The position numbers and the translations under genes were made by a program. The notes beneath the pieces are model-generated. The model saw only the letters and a list, made by a program, of their open reading frames with translations, was not told the origin of the DNA and ran no database searches. Of a stretch of 45,512 nucleotides of DNA, positions 33,190 through 43,100 are shown one piece after another. The DNA is taken from positions 1 to 45,512 of the forward strand of contig NZ_JAIWYX010000024.1 of assembly GCF_020251205.1 (NCBI RefSeq), given 5' to 3'. Source of the stretch: Arthrobacter sp. M4 (GTDB lineage Bacteria; Actinomycetota; Actinomycetes; Actinomycetales; Micrococcaceae). Each line of letters starts with the position of its first letter. The first letter of the stretch is position 1.

Positions 33190-33921
33190 ATGGCATCCGA
33201 AAGAACCGCACTTTCTCCGCGGGCGAGGGCAAGGGTACAGACTGAGGCAGACATCGTCAGAATCGGCCGCCGCCACTTGGCGTCAGAGGGTGCGGCGGGG
33301 CTGTCGCTACGTGCGGTGGCGCGGGACCTTGGCTTGGTCTCGTCCGCTGTGTACCGCTACGTCGCCAGCCGGGACGAACTGCTGACACTGCTGCTCGTGG
33401 ACGCCTACGGCGAATTGGGTGATGCGGTGGATGCCGCCGTGAATGGTGTTCCGCAGGACGACTTTCATGGCCAATTCATGGCGCTGGGCAGGGCGGTTCG
33501 CGATTGGGCCCTGAAGGACACCGCCAGCTACGCCCTGCTTTTTGGCAGTCCGGTGCCGGGCTATCGGGCGCCCGCGGAACGCACCACGGTGCCTGGCACC
33601 AGGGTGATCTATCGCCTTGCCGGGATCCTCGACGCCGCCCATCGTGCGGGTGCGATTGCCCCGGTGCCACTTGCCGCCGTCGGGGTTTCACCGAAGCTGA
33701 AACGCGACCTTTCGGCAATCCGGGACGACCTGGGACTGGCTGCGCCGGAAGAACTCATCGCCCAGGGGGTGCTGGCCTGGACCTCGCTGTTCGGCGCGGT
33801 CAGCTTCGAGGTGTTCGGCCACTATGGTCCGGATACGTTCACGGCGCCGGAAGAGTTGTTCGACCGTCACCTGGCCGTCCTTGCGGCCACTACGGGTCTC
33901 CAAGACCAGGGCGCCCGGTAA
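33190..33921 (+). CDS. TetR-family transcriptional regulator (WHG-type C-terminus)
   Basis: A 243-aa repressor. The N-terminal helix-turn-helix is seen as IVRIGRRHLASEGAAGLSLRAVARDLGLVSSAVYRYVASRDELLTLLL. The C-terminal ligand domain resembles the TetR_C_33/WHG group (GRAVRDWALKDTASYALLFGSPVPGY). ATG at 33190 has GAAGG upstream; the frame is open to 32911 but that part overlaps the divergent gene. It probably binds the palindromes upstream and represses itself and the divergent oxidoreductases. Confidence 0.9.
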   Translation: MASERTALSPRARARVQTEADIVRIGRRHLASEGAAGLSLRAVARDLGLVSSAVYRYVASRDELLTLLLVDAYGELGDAVDAAVNGVPQDDFHGQFMALGRAVRDWALKDTASYALLFGSPVPGYRAPAERTTVPGTRVIYRLAGILDAAHRAGAIAPVPLAAVGVSPKLKRDLSAIRDDLGLAAPEELIAQGVLAWTSLFGAVSFEVFGHYGPDTFTAPEELFDRHLAVLAATTGLQDQGAR

Positions 33922-33930
33922 AGTGTCCCC

Positions 33931-34725
33931 ATGGTTCATGGCCTCGCAGATATCGGCGCGGAGAGCGTCCTCCTTGCCGGGGCCGGGCGAGCCATCCTGC
34001 TCCAGATCGCGAATCCGGAGGTGGGGAGGGGCGTCGCAGCACACAGCAACTTTGCCGAGCGCCCGCTCGATCGCCTAGTGAACACGCTGGGCTACGTCTA
34101 CGCCGTTGTGTACGGCACCGAGGAACAGTTGGCCACTGTGCGGCGCTCGGTCAACCGCGCCCACGCGCCAGTACGACGGCGGGCTGACGCCGGCTCCCCG
34201 GGGTACAGCGCCTTTGACCCGCAGTCCCAGCTGTGGGTGGTCGCCACGCTGTACGACACAGCGGTAACCATTCATGAGGCGGTCCATGGCCCGTTGAGTG
34301 AGGCCGCGGCGGACCGCGTCTACCGTGACTATGCGCGGATCGGCACAACCCTTCAGCTCCCGCCGGACCTGTGGCCCCAGGATCGCGCAGCTTTCCATGA
34401 CTACTGGGACTCCGCCGTGCAACAACTCCGGCCTGGGGCGGACGCCGTGAGGGTGGCGCACCAGTTGCTCCACCCGCGCTCAGCGGGTGCCTGGCTGCGC
34501 CTTGTTATGCCGCTGGCGCGGTTCCTCACGGCCGGATTCCTGCCCGCCGCGCTCAGGGAACAATTCGGCCTGCGGTGGAGCGCCCGCCATCAGCGTCGCT
34601 TCGACCGCACCTTGCGTTTCCTTTCAGTCGTCTATCCCCGACTTCCCCAAGGGATCCGCCACTGGCCCAAGAACTACTGCCTTGACCGGGTGAAGCCTGC
34701 GCAGGTGCGGCAGGCACATGCGTAA
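33931..34725 (+). CDS. MpaB/DUF2236-family oxygenase-like protein
   Basis: A 264-aa protein of the DUF2236 family (MpaB, latex-clearing rubber oxygenase relatives). The N-terminal region LLAGAGRAILLQIANPEVGRGVAAHSNFAERPLDRL and the middle segment LWVVATLYDTAVTIHEAVHGPLS fit. Some relatives bind heme; the substrate of this one is unknown. It starts nine bases after the TetR stop, so it is cotranscribed with the regulator. Its stop overlaps the ATG of the next, frameshifted gene (ATGCGTAA). Confidence 0.8.
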   Translation: MVHGLADIGAESVLLAGAGRAILLQIANPEVGRGVAAHSNFAERPLDRLVNTLGYVYAVVYGTEEQLATVRRSVNRAHAPVRRRADAGSPGYSAFDPQSQLWVVATLYDTAVTIHEAVHGPLSEAAADRVYRDYARIGTTLQLPPDLWPQDRAAFHDYWDSAVQQLRPGADAVRVAHQLLHPRSAGAWLRLVMPLARFLTAGFLPAALREQFGLRWSARHQRRFDRTLRFLSVVYPRLPQGIRHWPKNYCLDRVKPAQVRQAHA

Positions 34726-35619
34726 CGCCACCGCCGTCGAACGTTTCATCGAAGAGCGGGCGCACCGGTTCTTGGACAATGCGCCCGCTGGCGGACTGCG
34801 GGCGCGTGTCACCGAGTTGTGGTCTTTGGCCTTAAACAGGCCTGGGCCTGCGTATTTGGGGCGGTTCTTCTGGCCGTCATTTTCGCGGCGCGCCTTTGGT
34901 ACACGTCCGACGTCGGACTGGCCAGGAACGATTTCCTGACGGTCGCCGCCGTGGTCATCCAGGTCCTGATGGTGGCTTGTCGTTTGGAGACGTTCCGCGA
35001 ATTGCGGGTCATCGTGTTGTTTCACATTGTCGGGACAGTTATGGAACTGTTCAAAACCGACGTCGGCAGCTGGGCTTATGAGGCCGACGGGTTCCTGCGA
35101 ATCGGGGGAGTGCCGCTATTCAGCGGCTTTATGTATGCGGCGGTGGGCTCCTACATGGTGCGCGTGTACCGCCTGTTCGACCTGCGCTTCACAAGATATC
35201 CACGGCGCTGGCTGACTGCTTTGGTGGCCGCGGCCATTTATGCGAATTTTTTCGGGCACCATTTCGTCTGGGATTTCCGCTGGGTCCTGCTTGCCACAGT
35301 CGCAGTTTTGTTTGGGCGTTGCGTAATGCATTTCAGGGTCTTCCGTAGCCGTTTCCGTATGCCCTTGCTTGTGGCGTTCCTGTTGGTTGCCCTGTTCATT
35401 TGGTTCGCGGAGAACATTGGCACGTGGTCGCGAGCGTGGCTTTACCCCAGCCAACTGGATGGCTGGCACATGGTGTCCCCGGACAAGTTGGTGGCCTGGT
35501 TCCTGCTGATGATCATTTCCGTTGTGCTGGTGGCCTGGGTCTATAAGCCGCTCCCTCTGGATGAGGCTGAAGTTAGGCTCTCAGCGAAGTTGAGCGTACT
35601 TGACTCAACTTTGGATTGA
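34718..35619 (+). pseudogene. DUF817 membrane protein with an apparent one-base frameshift
   Basis: The ATG at 34718, overlapping the MpaB-like stop, opens a frame reading RFIEERAHRFLDNAPAGGLRARVTELW, which looks like a DUF817 N-terminus. At about 34825 the family sequence continues in the next frame (FGLKQAWACVFGAVLLAVIF...), open to 35619. Inserting one T in the TTT at 34825-34827 restores TELWSFGLKQAWACV. DUF817 proteins are multi-pass membrane proteins of unknown function; about seven helices are seen, with the conserved YANFFGHHFVWDFRWVLL. Alternatives are a base-calling error or genuine initiation at GTG 34819 (266 aa, no good ribosome site). Confidence 0.7.
35589..35609. promoter_or_regulatory. 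HAIR element 1
   Basis: GTTGAGC-N7-ACTCAAC matches the HspR-associated inverted repeat (CTTGAGT-N7-ACTCAAG). It lies inside the 3' end of the DUF817 coding region, about 150 bases upstream of dnaK. Confidence 0.85.
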
Positions 35620-35641
35620 CTTTCAGAGCGCCATGGGTAAA

Positions 35642-35662
35642 GTTGAGTGCAGATCGCTCAAC
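35642..35662. promoter_or_regulatory. HAIR element 2
   Basis: GTTGAGT-N7-GCTCAAC, a HAIR operator for HspR upstream of dnaK. Its centre is 30 bases from that of element 3. Confidence 0.9.
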
Positions 35663-35671
35663 TAGTCGATG

Positions 35672-35692
35672 GTTGAGTGCCCTCGACTCAAC
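35672..35692. promoter_or_regulatory. HAIR element 3
   Basis: GTTGAGT-N7-ACTCAAC, the best match. A degenerate fourth copy (ATTGAGT-N7-AGCTCAG, 35702-35722) follows with the same 30-base spacing. It also contains TTGAGT (35703-35708), which may act as a -35 box with TGTAGG (35725-35730) as a weak -10. Confidence 0.9.
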
Positions 35693-35760
35693 TGACCACA
35701 GATTGAGTCGGGTGAAGCTCAGCCTGTAGGCAGGCAGCCATTGAAAGGAAGTAGACACTC

Positions 35761-37632
35761 ATGACCCGTGCAGTAGGTATTGACCTCGGAACCACCAACT
35801 CGGTGGTCTCCGTGCTGGAAGGTGGCGAGCCCACCGTTATCGCCAACGCTGAGGGTGGCCGGACCACTCCGTCCGTCGTCGCGTTCTCCAAGACGGGCGA
35901 GGTCCTGGTCGGCGAAATCGCCAAGCGCCAGGCCGTCAACAACATTGACCGCACCATTGCTTCGGTCAAGCGCCACATGGGCACCGACTGGACCAAGGCA
36001 ATTGACGACAAGAAGTACACGCCGCAGGAAATCTCCGCGCGCATCCTGATGAAGTTGAAGAACGACGCCGAGAGCTACTTGGGCGAGAAGGTCACCGACG
36101 CTGTGATCACCGTTCCGGCGTACTTCAACGACGCTGAGCGCCAGGCCACCAAGGAAGCCGGCGAGATCGCCGGCCTGAACGTGCTCCGCATCATCAACGA
36201 GCCCACCGCCGCGGCCCTGGCCTACGGCCTGGACAAGGGCAAGGAAGACGAACTCATCCTGGTCTTCGACCTCGGTGGCGGTACCTTCGACGTATCCCTG
36301 CTGGAAGTCGGCAAGGACGAGGACGGATTCTCCACCATCCAGGTCCGCGCCACCGCCGGTGACAACCGCCTCGGCGGTGACGACTGGGACCAGCGCGTTG
36401 TTGAGCACCTGCTGAGCCAGCTGAAGATCAAGGGCATCGACCTGTCCAAGGACAAGATCGCCCTCCAGCGCCTCCGCGAGGCTGCAGAGCAGGCCAAGAA
36501 GGAACTTTCCTCCTCCACCAGCACCAACATCTCCCTGCAGTACCTCTCCGTCACCCCCGACGGTCCGGTCCACCTGGATGAGCAGCTGACCCGTGCCAAG
36601 TTCCAGGACCTCACCAGCGACCTGCTGGACCGCACCAAGAAGCCGTTCCACGACGTCATCGCCGAGGCCGGCATCAAGGTTGCAGACATCAACCACGTTG
36701 TCCTAGTTGGTGGTTCCACCCGCATGCCGGCTGTCTCTGACCTGGTCAAGCAACTCACTGGCGGCAAGGAGCCCAACAAGGGCGTGAACCCGGACGAGGT
36801 TGTGGCCGTTGGTGCCGCCCTTCAGGCCGGTGTCCTCAAGGGTGAGCGCAAGGACGTCCTGCTGATCGACGTTACGCCGCTGTCCCTGGGTATCGAGACC
36901 AAGGGTGGCGTGATGACCCACCTGATCGAGCGCAATACGGCAATCCCCACCAAGCGGTCGGAGACCTTCACCACGGCGGACGACAACCAGCCGTCCGTGG
37001 CTATCCAGGTCTTCCAGGGTGAGCGCGAGTTCACCCGCGACAACAAGCCGCTGGGTACCTTCGAGCTGACCGGCATCGCCCCGGCTCCGCGTGGTGTGCC
37101 GCAGATCGAGGTCACCTTCGACATTGACGCCAACGGCATCGTCCACGTGTCCGCCAAGGACAAGGGCACCGGCAAGGAGCAGTCCATGACCATCACGGGC
37201 GGCACCGCGCTGTCCAAGGAGGACATTGACCGCATGGTTCGCGAGGCCGAAGAGCACGCTGCCGAGGACAAGGCCCGCCGCGAAGCTACGGACACCCGTA
37301 ACTCTGCCGAGCAGCTGGCCTACTCCGTGGCCAAGCTGATCGCCGAGAACGACGAGAAGCTGCCGGAAGAGGTCAAGACCGAGGTCAAGGCCGACGTCGA
37401 CGCCCTCAAGAAGGCCCTGGAAGGTACTGACGACGCCGCTGTGAAGTCCGCCTTCGAGAAGCTGCAGCAGTCCCAGACCAAGCTCGGCGAGGCCATCTAC
37501 GCCCAGGCTTCCGAAGCTCAGGGTGCCCCCGCAGGTGCTTCGAGCAACCCGGGTACCGGCACGGGCGCGGCTGACGAGGACATCGTCGACGCCGAGATCA
37601 TCGACGAAGACAACGACGAGAAGAAGAAGTAA
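35761..37632 (+). CDS. dnaK: Molecular chaperone DnaK (Hsp70)
   Basis: A 623-aa Hsp70 ATPase that binds and refolds client proteins with DnaJ and GrpE. The ATPase domain begins AVGIDLGTTNSVVSVLEGG and contains VFDLGGGTFDVSLLEVG and LVGGSTRMPAV. The substrate-binding domain starts at about residue 370 (DVTPLSLGIETKGGVMTHLIERNTAIPTKRSE), with a helical lid and an acidic, Gly-rich tail ending DEDNDEKKK. Length is normal. It is first in a four-gene operon controlled through HAIR sites by HspR, encoded at the operon's end. GAAAGGAAG precedes the ATG. Confidence 0.98.
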   Translation: MTRAVGIDLGTTNSVVSVLEGGEPTVIANAEGGRTTPSVVAFSKTGEVLVGEIAKRQAVNNIDRTIASVKRHMGTDWTKAIDDKKYTPQEISARILMKLKNDAESYLGEKVTDAVITVPAYFNDAERQATKEAGEIAGLNVLRIINEPTAAALAYGLDKGKEDELILVFDLGGGTFDVSLLEVGKDEDGFSTIQVRATAGDNRLGGDDWDQRVVEHLLSQLKIKGIDLSKDKIALQRLREAAEQAKKELSSSTSTNISLQYLSVTPDGPVHLDEQLTRAKFQDLTSDLLDRTKKPFHDVIAEAGIKVADINHVVLVGGSTRMPAVSDLVKQLTGGKEPNKGVNPDEVVAVGAALQAGVLKGERKDVLLIDVTPLSLGIETKGGVMTHLIERNTAIPTKRSETFTTADDNQPSVAIQVFQGEREFTRDNKPLGTFELTGIAPAPRGVPQIEVTFDIDANGIVHVSAKDKGTGKEQSMTITGGTALSKEDIDRMVREAEEHAAEDKARREATDTRNSAEQLAYSVAKLIAENDEKLPEEVKTEVKADVDALKKALEGTDDAAVKSAFEKLQQSQTKLGEAIYAQASEAQGAPAGASSNPGTGTGAADEDIVDAEIIDEDNDEKKK

Positions 37633-37634
37633 TC

Positions 37635-38291
37635 ATGCCCCACCACGGCAACGAATCTGATCACTCGGATGCCCGGCGGGACGATGACAACGGGCAGAAG
37701 CCGGTCATCCGGGACAAGCGCAAGTTAGACCCGGAGACGGGTGCGGCCCGGCACACGGCCCCTGAGCAGCCTGCTGCTGGAGCAGAGGCTGAAGGCGATG
37801 CCCTGTCCCAGGCAGAGGAGATCCTCAACGGTGTTGAGGTTCCCGCCGCGGAATCCGTGGCCCAGGGAGCCGCGACATCGGAGGCTGCGGAGCTCCGCAA
37901 CGATCTGCTCCGCCTGCAGGCCGAGTACGTCAACTACCGCAAGCGCGTGGAGCGCGACCGGGCAGTGGCAGGGGAGATGGCCGTCGTCGGCGTGCTGAAC
38001 TCCCTGCTCACGGTCCTGGACGACATCGACGCTGCACGCCAGCATGGTGACCTCGAGGACGGCCCGTTTGCCGCGATCGCAGCCAAGCTGGAGAACGCGC
38101 TGAAGACCTACGGGCTGGAACGCATCGACGAGACGGGTGTCGAATTCGACCCCACCGTCCACGAAGCGCTCATCCAGCAGCCCGGCGAGGACATCGAGGT
38201 TGATACGGTCAGCCAGGTCCTCCGCTCCGGCTACCGCGCCAAGGACCGTGTCCTTCGCGCAGCCCAGGTCATCGTCGCGGTACCTGCGTAA
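37635..38291 (+). CDS. grpE: Nucleotide exchange factor GrpE
   Basis: A 218-aa GrpE that releases ADP from DnaK. An acidic, disordered N-terminus of about 75 residues precedes the coiled coil (LRNDLLRLQAEYVNYRKRVERDR) and the beta domain (ETGVEFDPTVHEALIQQPGEDIEVDTVSQVLRSGYRAKDRVLRAAQVIVAV). It starts two bases after the dnaK stop. Confidence 0.95.
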   Translation: MPHHGNESDHSDARRDDDNGQKPVIRDKRKLDPETGAARHTAPEQPAAGAEAEGDALSQAEEILNGVEVPAAESVAQGAATSEAAELRNDLLRLQAEYVNYRKRVERDRAVAGEMAVVGVLNSLLTVLDDIDAARQHGDLEDGPFAAIAAKLENALKTYGLERIDETGVEFDPTVHEALIQQPGEDIEVDTVSQVLRSGYRAKDRVLRAAQVIVAVPA

Positions 38292-38301
38292 CAACCTCCC
38301 A

Positions 38302-38364
38302 CGCCGAGATGGCAGTTAACGGCAGTATTGCTTTGGAACATTGCCGCGAACTGCCATCTCGGCG
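38302..38364 (+). repeat. Long hairpin between grpE and dnaJ
   Basis: CGCCGAGATGGCAGTT (38302-38317) and its exact complement AACTGCCATCTCGGCG (38349-38364) form a 16-bp perfect stem. After a 2x2 internal loop, CGGCA/TGCCG adds five more pairs around a 17-base loop. It fills the gap between grpE and dnaJ. It is followed by CTTCGATTTTG, a weak T-tract, so it may attenuate dnaJ, protect the dnaK-grpE mRNA end, or be a dispersed palindromic repeat. Confidence 0.9.
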
Positions 38365-38387
38365 CTTCGATTTTGAAAGGAACGCCC

Positions 38388-39356
38388 TTGGCCAGCCAAG
38401 ACTGGGTTGAAAAGGACTTTTACGCGATCCTTGGTATCGCCAAGGACGCGTCCGATGCCGACGTCAAAAAGGCTTATCGCAAGCTCGCCCGGCAGTATCA
38501 CCCGGACCAGAACCCGGGAGACGCAGCGGCCGAGAAGAAGTTCAAGGACATCTCTGAGGCCTACTCCGTGCTGTCCGACCCTGAGGAGCGTCAACAGTAC
38601 GACGCCATCCGGGCCATGGGCGGTGCCCGATTTGCCCCTGGCGGCGCAGGCGGTCCGGGCAATGGCGGCTTCGAGGACCTCTTTGGCGGTCTCTTCGGCG
38701 GAGCCAGGCAGCCGGGCTTCGGCGGTGGCCGCGCCGGCGGAATCCCGCCGGAGTTTGCCGACCTGTTCGGCGGCGGCTTTGGCGCTGGCCCGACTTACCA
38801 GCGCGCCCCGGAAAAGGGCAGCGACCGGACGGCAACCACCACTATTTCCTTCGCCGGTTCCATTCGGGGCACCACAGTCAGCCTGCGTGAAAGCAACGGC
38901 CACGTCATCGACGTGAAAATCCCTGCAGGCATCAAGGACGGACAGAAGGTCCGCCAACGTGGCAAGGGCAATGCCGGGCCAGCGGGTAACGGCGACCTGA
39001 TCATCACCGTGAACGTCAAACCCCATGATTTTTTCCACCGCGATGGTGACAACATCCGCATACACGTGCCGATCTCCTTCGCGGAGGCCGCGCTGGGTGC
39101 CGAAATCCAGGTGCCAACGCTCGACGGCGACAATGTTCGCCTCCGCGTGCCCGCCGGCACCCCGTCGGGAAGGACCCTGCGGGTCAAAGGCCGTGGCGTC
39201 AAGACGGCGAAGGCAACCGGTGACCTACTGGTGACGGTGGATGTCGCGGTCCCGCAGAATCTCAACAAAGAGGCCGAAGAGGCCGTCAAGGCGTTCGCCG
39301 CCGCCACAAAGGATGCGGATCCGCGCCACGATCTGGCATCCAAAGCCCGGCTCTAA
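38388..39356 (+). CDS. dnaJ: DnaJ-type co-chaperone lacking the zinc finger
   Basis: A 322-aa J-domain protein. The J domain (residues about 9-75) carries the HPD motif in YHPDQNPGD. A Gly/Phe-rich linker follows (GGFEDLFGGLFGGARQPGFGGG), then the two C-terminal beta domains starting at about residue 140. The CxxCxGxG zinc-binding repeats of class I DnaJ are absent, so it is a class II (CbpA/DnaJ2-like) protein. The start is TTG at 38388 with AAAGGA upstream. It stimulates DnaK's ATPase and delivers clients. The hairpin in front may separate its expression from dnaK-grpE. Confidence 0.93.
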   Translation: MASQDWVEKDFYAILGIAKDASDADVKKAYRKLARQYHPDQNPGDAAAEKKFKDISEAYSVLSDPEERQQYDAIRAMGGARFAPGGAGGPGNGGFEDLFGGLFGGARQPGFGGGRAGGIPPEFADLFGGGFGAGPTYQRAPEKGSDRTATTTISFAGSIRGTTVSLRESNGHVIDVKIPAGIKDGQKVRQRGKGNAGPAGNGDLIITVNVKPHDFFHRDGDNIRIHVPISFAEAALGAEIQVPTLDGDNVRLRVPAGTPSGRTLRVKGRGVKTAKATGDLLVTVDVAVPQNLNKEAEEAVKAFAAATKDADPRHDLASKARL

Positions 39357-39367
39357 AGGAACAATCA

Positions 39368-39790
39368 ATGGTCTTCGATGCATACCAGCCGATCTTCGTG
39401 ATCTCGGTTGCCGCCGAGCTGGCGGACATGCATCCGCAGACGCTGCGGCAGTATGACCGGCTGGGCATCGTCAAACCCAGCCGTGCACCCGGCAAATCGC
39501 GTCGCTATTCGCAGCACGACGTCGATATGCTCCGTGAAGTGCAGCGGCTGTCGCAATCTGGTGTGTCGCTCGAGGGCATCAAAAGGATCCTGGAGCTTGA
39601 GAACCAAGTGGCGGCCCTGCAGCAGCGTGTCAGCGAGCTGACTGATGAATTGTCCCGACGGCGATCACCGCTCGATGCCCGAATCTTCGCCGCCGGTGCC
39701 GCCGGCGATGTCGTAAGCCTTGCACCGGGCCAGCGCCCCCGCCCCCGCTCCCAAGCTGTCGTGGTGTGGCGGCCTGAGATTAGGCCGTGA
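39368..39790 (+). CDS. hspR: Heat-shock repressor HspR (MerR family)
   Basis: A 140-aa MerR-family repressor. The winged helix occupies about residues 10-78 (FVISVAAELADMHPQTLRQYDRLGIVKPSRAPGKSRRYSQHDVDMLREVQRLSQ), followed by a short coiled coil (LELENQVAALQQRVSELTDEL) and an unstructured tail. HspR binds HAIR sites upstream of dnaK, with DnaK as corepressor in other actinobacteria. It starts 11 bases after dnaJ with AAAGGA upstream. Confidence 0.95.
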   Translation: MVFDAYQPIFVISVAAELADMHPQTLRQYDRLGIVKPSRAPGKSRRYSQHDVDMLREVQRLSQSGVSLEGIKRILELENQVAALQQRVSELTDELSRRRSPLDARIFAAGAAGDVVSLAPGQRPRPRSQAVVVWRPEIRP

Positions 39791-40141
39791 GGTCTGGACA
39801 AATTCTCGGCACGCGACCCCAAAGGCTCTGCAGTACCACTGTGGAGCGCAGTTATCACGATGCCCGTCCTCATGGTCTTCTCGGCGACGAATGGCCATGC
39901 AACGGTGCCTAGGCCATCTACCGGTGAGTTTCCGGTATTTGTTTGGTTGCTGCACGGTGCAGTTTCTCCGGCTTCAGCTGCGGGTCTCGGGGTCATGTTG
40001 GTCTGCGCGCTGATCGCCACAACGCGAAAGCGTGCCCGCAATGTGGAACGCCTAAGGTACACGGGCCACAAACGCGGAACGGCGCCCAACTGAGGCTTTC
40101 GCTACTAGGTACGTGAGCCAGCGAGTCCTATTCAATCTCAG
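39791..40141. other. Gap between hspR and the SNF2 helicase gene
   Basis: A 351-base stretch without a confident gene. A small stem (CGGCCT/AGGCCG, 39770-39787) overlaps the hspR stop but has no T-tract. A 77-codon plus-strand frame at 39860-40093 has one hydrophobic segment (SAAGLGVMLVCALIATT) followed by basic residues and could encode a small membrane protein, but it has no clear ribosome site, and a longer minus-strand frame also crosses this area. No terminator was found. Confidence 0.4.
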
Positions 40142-43100
40142 CTACTCCGCGAACAACCCCGCCAGATCCTCTGCCGTCAGCGCCCCGCCGGCCATGGCGT
40201 CGCCTTCCATGACGTCGGCGAACAGCCGCGACTTCTTCGCCTTGAGCGCCATGACCTTCTCCTCGATGGTGTCCTTGGCCACCAACCGATAGACCATCAC
40301 GTTGCGTGCCTGCCCTATCCGGTGCGTCCGGTCTACCGCCTGGGCTTCGGTAGCGGGGTTCCACCATGGGTCCAGCAGGAACACGTAGTCGGCTTCGGTC
40401 AGGTTCAGCCCGAAGCCACCGGCCTTCAGGCTGATAAGGAACAGCGGCGCGGAGCCGTTCTTGAACTCGTCCACCACCTCGGCACGGTTGCGGGTGGCGC
40501 CGTCGAGGTAGCAGTACTCGGTTCCCTCTTCGTCCAGCCGCTCCCGCACCTTGCCCAAAAACCCGGTGAACTGGCTGAAGATCAGTGCCCGATGCCCCTC
40601 GCTGATGATGTCCTCCAATTGCTCGAACAGGACGTCAAGCTTGCTGGATCGGATTCCGGACAGCGACTCGTCCACCAGCGATGGATCCAGGCTCAGCTGC
40701 CGCAGGTGCGTCAGGGACCGGAAGATCGTGAAGCGGTTCTTGTTGACGTCGTCGATCAAGCCAAGGATCTTTTGCCGCTCGCGCTGGAGATGCGTCTGGT
40801 ACACCTTTTGATGGCGTGGGTTGAGTACCACCTCCAGCACCTGCTCCTGCTTGGGTGGCAGGTCCTTGATGACCTGCTCCTTGGTGCGCCGCATCATGAG
40901 CGGACGGACTCGACGGCGGAGCCTGGCCAGCCGTCCAGCGTCGCCGTTCTTCTCCACGGGCTTTTGGTAGAACTCGGCGAATCTGTTTGGGCTGGAGAAC
41001 AGGCCTGGCGCCACGATGGACGTCAAAGCCCAGAACTCCATGAGGTTGTTCTCCAGCGGCGTGCCCGTGATGGCCAGCTTGAACGGGGCCTGCAGCTTTC
41101 GCGCGCACTGGTAAGCCTTGGACTGGTGGTTCTTCACGAACTGCGCCTCGTCCAACACCAGTGCGGACCAGTTCAGCGCCGCGTAGGACTCATAATCGAT
41201 GCGGAACAAGGCGTACGAGGTAATAACGACGTCGGCCGCCGCCAAAACCTCAACAGGATCAGTACCGCTTTTCGCAAAAGTCTCAGAAACAGTCCGGACG
41301 TCCAGCCCGGGCGCGAAACGGGCCGCTTCGGCTGCCCAGTTCCCCACGACGCTGGTTGGGGCGACCACCAGGAAAGGTGCCGGTTCCTTCGCAGCCAGTT
41401 CCTTCGCCGCGCACGCCAACGCCAGGGTCTGGACGGTTTTGCCAAGGCCCATGTCGTCTGCCAAGACGCCACCCAAGCCGTGGCGGTACAGGAAGCCCAG
41501 CCAGTTGAACCCTTCCATCTGGTAGGGCCGCAGCTGGGCATTCAGAGTCGAAGGCAAGGGGAGCCCGGTCAGGTCGTCTGCGAGGAGGCCGCCCACGGAA
41601 TCCCGCCACGCCGCGGCCTGCTGGTCCACAACGCCAAGCTGGGCAAGTTCGTCCCACAGCCCAGCTTGGAAGCGACTGATCTGCAGCGTGCCGTCCTTGC
41701 TCGGGTGGTCCTGCAAAGCCCGGGCCTCGTCAATCAGAGAGCGGAGTTGATGCAGCTCAGGAAGGTCCAGCGAGAAGTGCGCCCCGCTGGGAAGCAGCAT
41801 GCGCGTCTGGCCAGCCGCGAGCGCTGAGAACATGGCCGCAAAGGAAACAGGCTCCCCCTCCAAGGTGATGACAATCCCCAGGTCGAACCAGTCGCGGCTG
41901 TCCGTCGGCGTCGTCGAAATCGACACAACGGGAGCCTCCTCCGCCTCGCGATAGTCAGCAATGTCACCGGTGGTTTCCACCAGGACGTCCTCAAGCTCGC
42001 GAAGCCGGGGCAGCACCTCCTCAGTGAATGCGAGGGTATCCAGGCCGCCCAGTTCAGCGGCCGCAGCCAGCCGGGGCGTGCCCCAGCCGCCGGAAGAAGA
42101 CTCGCCCAAGGCTGGCACCACGTCCCACGGCCGGCCCACCTGCTCCAGGATCCGGGCTTCCTCGGCATCGTCGCGGTACCCTCGGTCCTCCGGGTGGCGC
42201 CACAGCGGTTGCGCAGTGACCAATGTTCCGGCCGCATAGTGCCACTCCCAATGCAGCCGAACCCGATGGTCAGTGCCGTAGTTGGCGAGGAGCGACAGCT
42301 TGGGCACCGCCAATTCCGGCAGCTGGACCGTCTTGTCGGCGGCCTTCACCTCGGTCTGTTGGCGCAGCTTGGGGTAGAAGGAGGTCAGGAAACGCGACTC
42401 ATCCTGGGCGGGAATGCTTAGGATTCGCCCGTTGCTGACAAACGCGAGAAGCTCCTCACCCTGTTCGCCTTCCAACGGCGCCAGCGTGATGACTGTCTCA
42501 GGGCCCGACACTCCCGGAAGCTGTTCCGGTGCCGCGCCAACATAAAAGACTCCGCTGGCAGGCTTGCCGATCAGCCCCATCGACGAGGGATCCACCGGCT
42601 CCCCGCCGACCGTCACCGACGGCGCCACCTCCAGGCCGCCGTCGAGCGCCCTGCCTTGCGTGGCGTCGTCGGACGTGCCGCCCGGGCGCGCAATGGTGAG
42701 GCCGACGACGGCGGGCTGGACCGAGAGCCGCACGGCTTCAGTACCGCTCGTGTGGACCAGGGCGACACCGACGTCGGACGCTTGGCGCAGCATGGACCAC
42801 AGGTTCTTGCCCGCGAAATCGTTGAGGACCAGCCACATTCCGCCGCCTGTGTAGCTGCGGAGGTCAGGCGAGGAGTGGGCTGCCAGGAACTCGCGCATCC
42901 ACTCGATGTGGGCCTCGTTGCATTCGCGTCGATAGGCGAGGTAGTTCAAGGTGGTCCAGGAAACGTCGCCCTTGATCCATTTCCCCTTGGCGCCCATCAT
43001 CACCGGCCGGACCCTGAGCTGCCGGACGTTGGAGTGGGGGTCCCGGCGCGCGCTATAGGAGAAGTTTGGCGTAGGTTCCACAACCTCGAACTGGAGGGCC

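Noticed and set aside
35719..36696. Long minus-strand frame opposite dnaK
   Set aside because: Common antisense artefact of dnaK codon usage; the plus strand is unmistakable DnaK.
40322..41827. 501-codon plus-strand frame opposite the SNF2 gene
   Set aside because: Helicase motifs lie on the minus strand; the other frame is a shadow.
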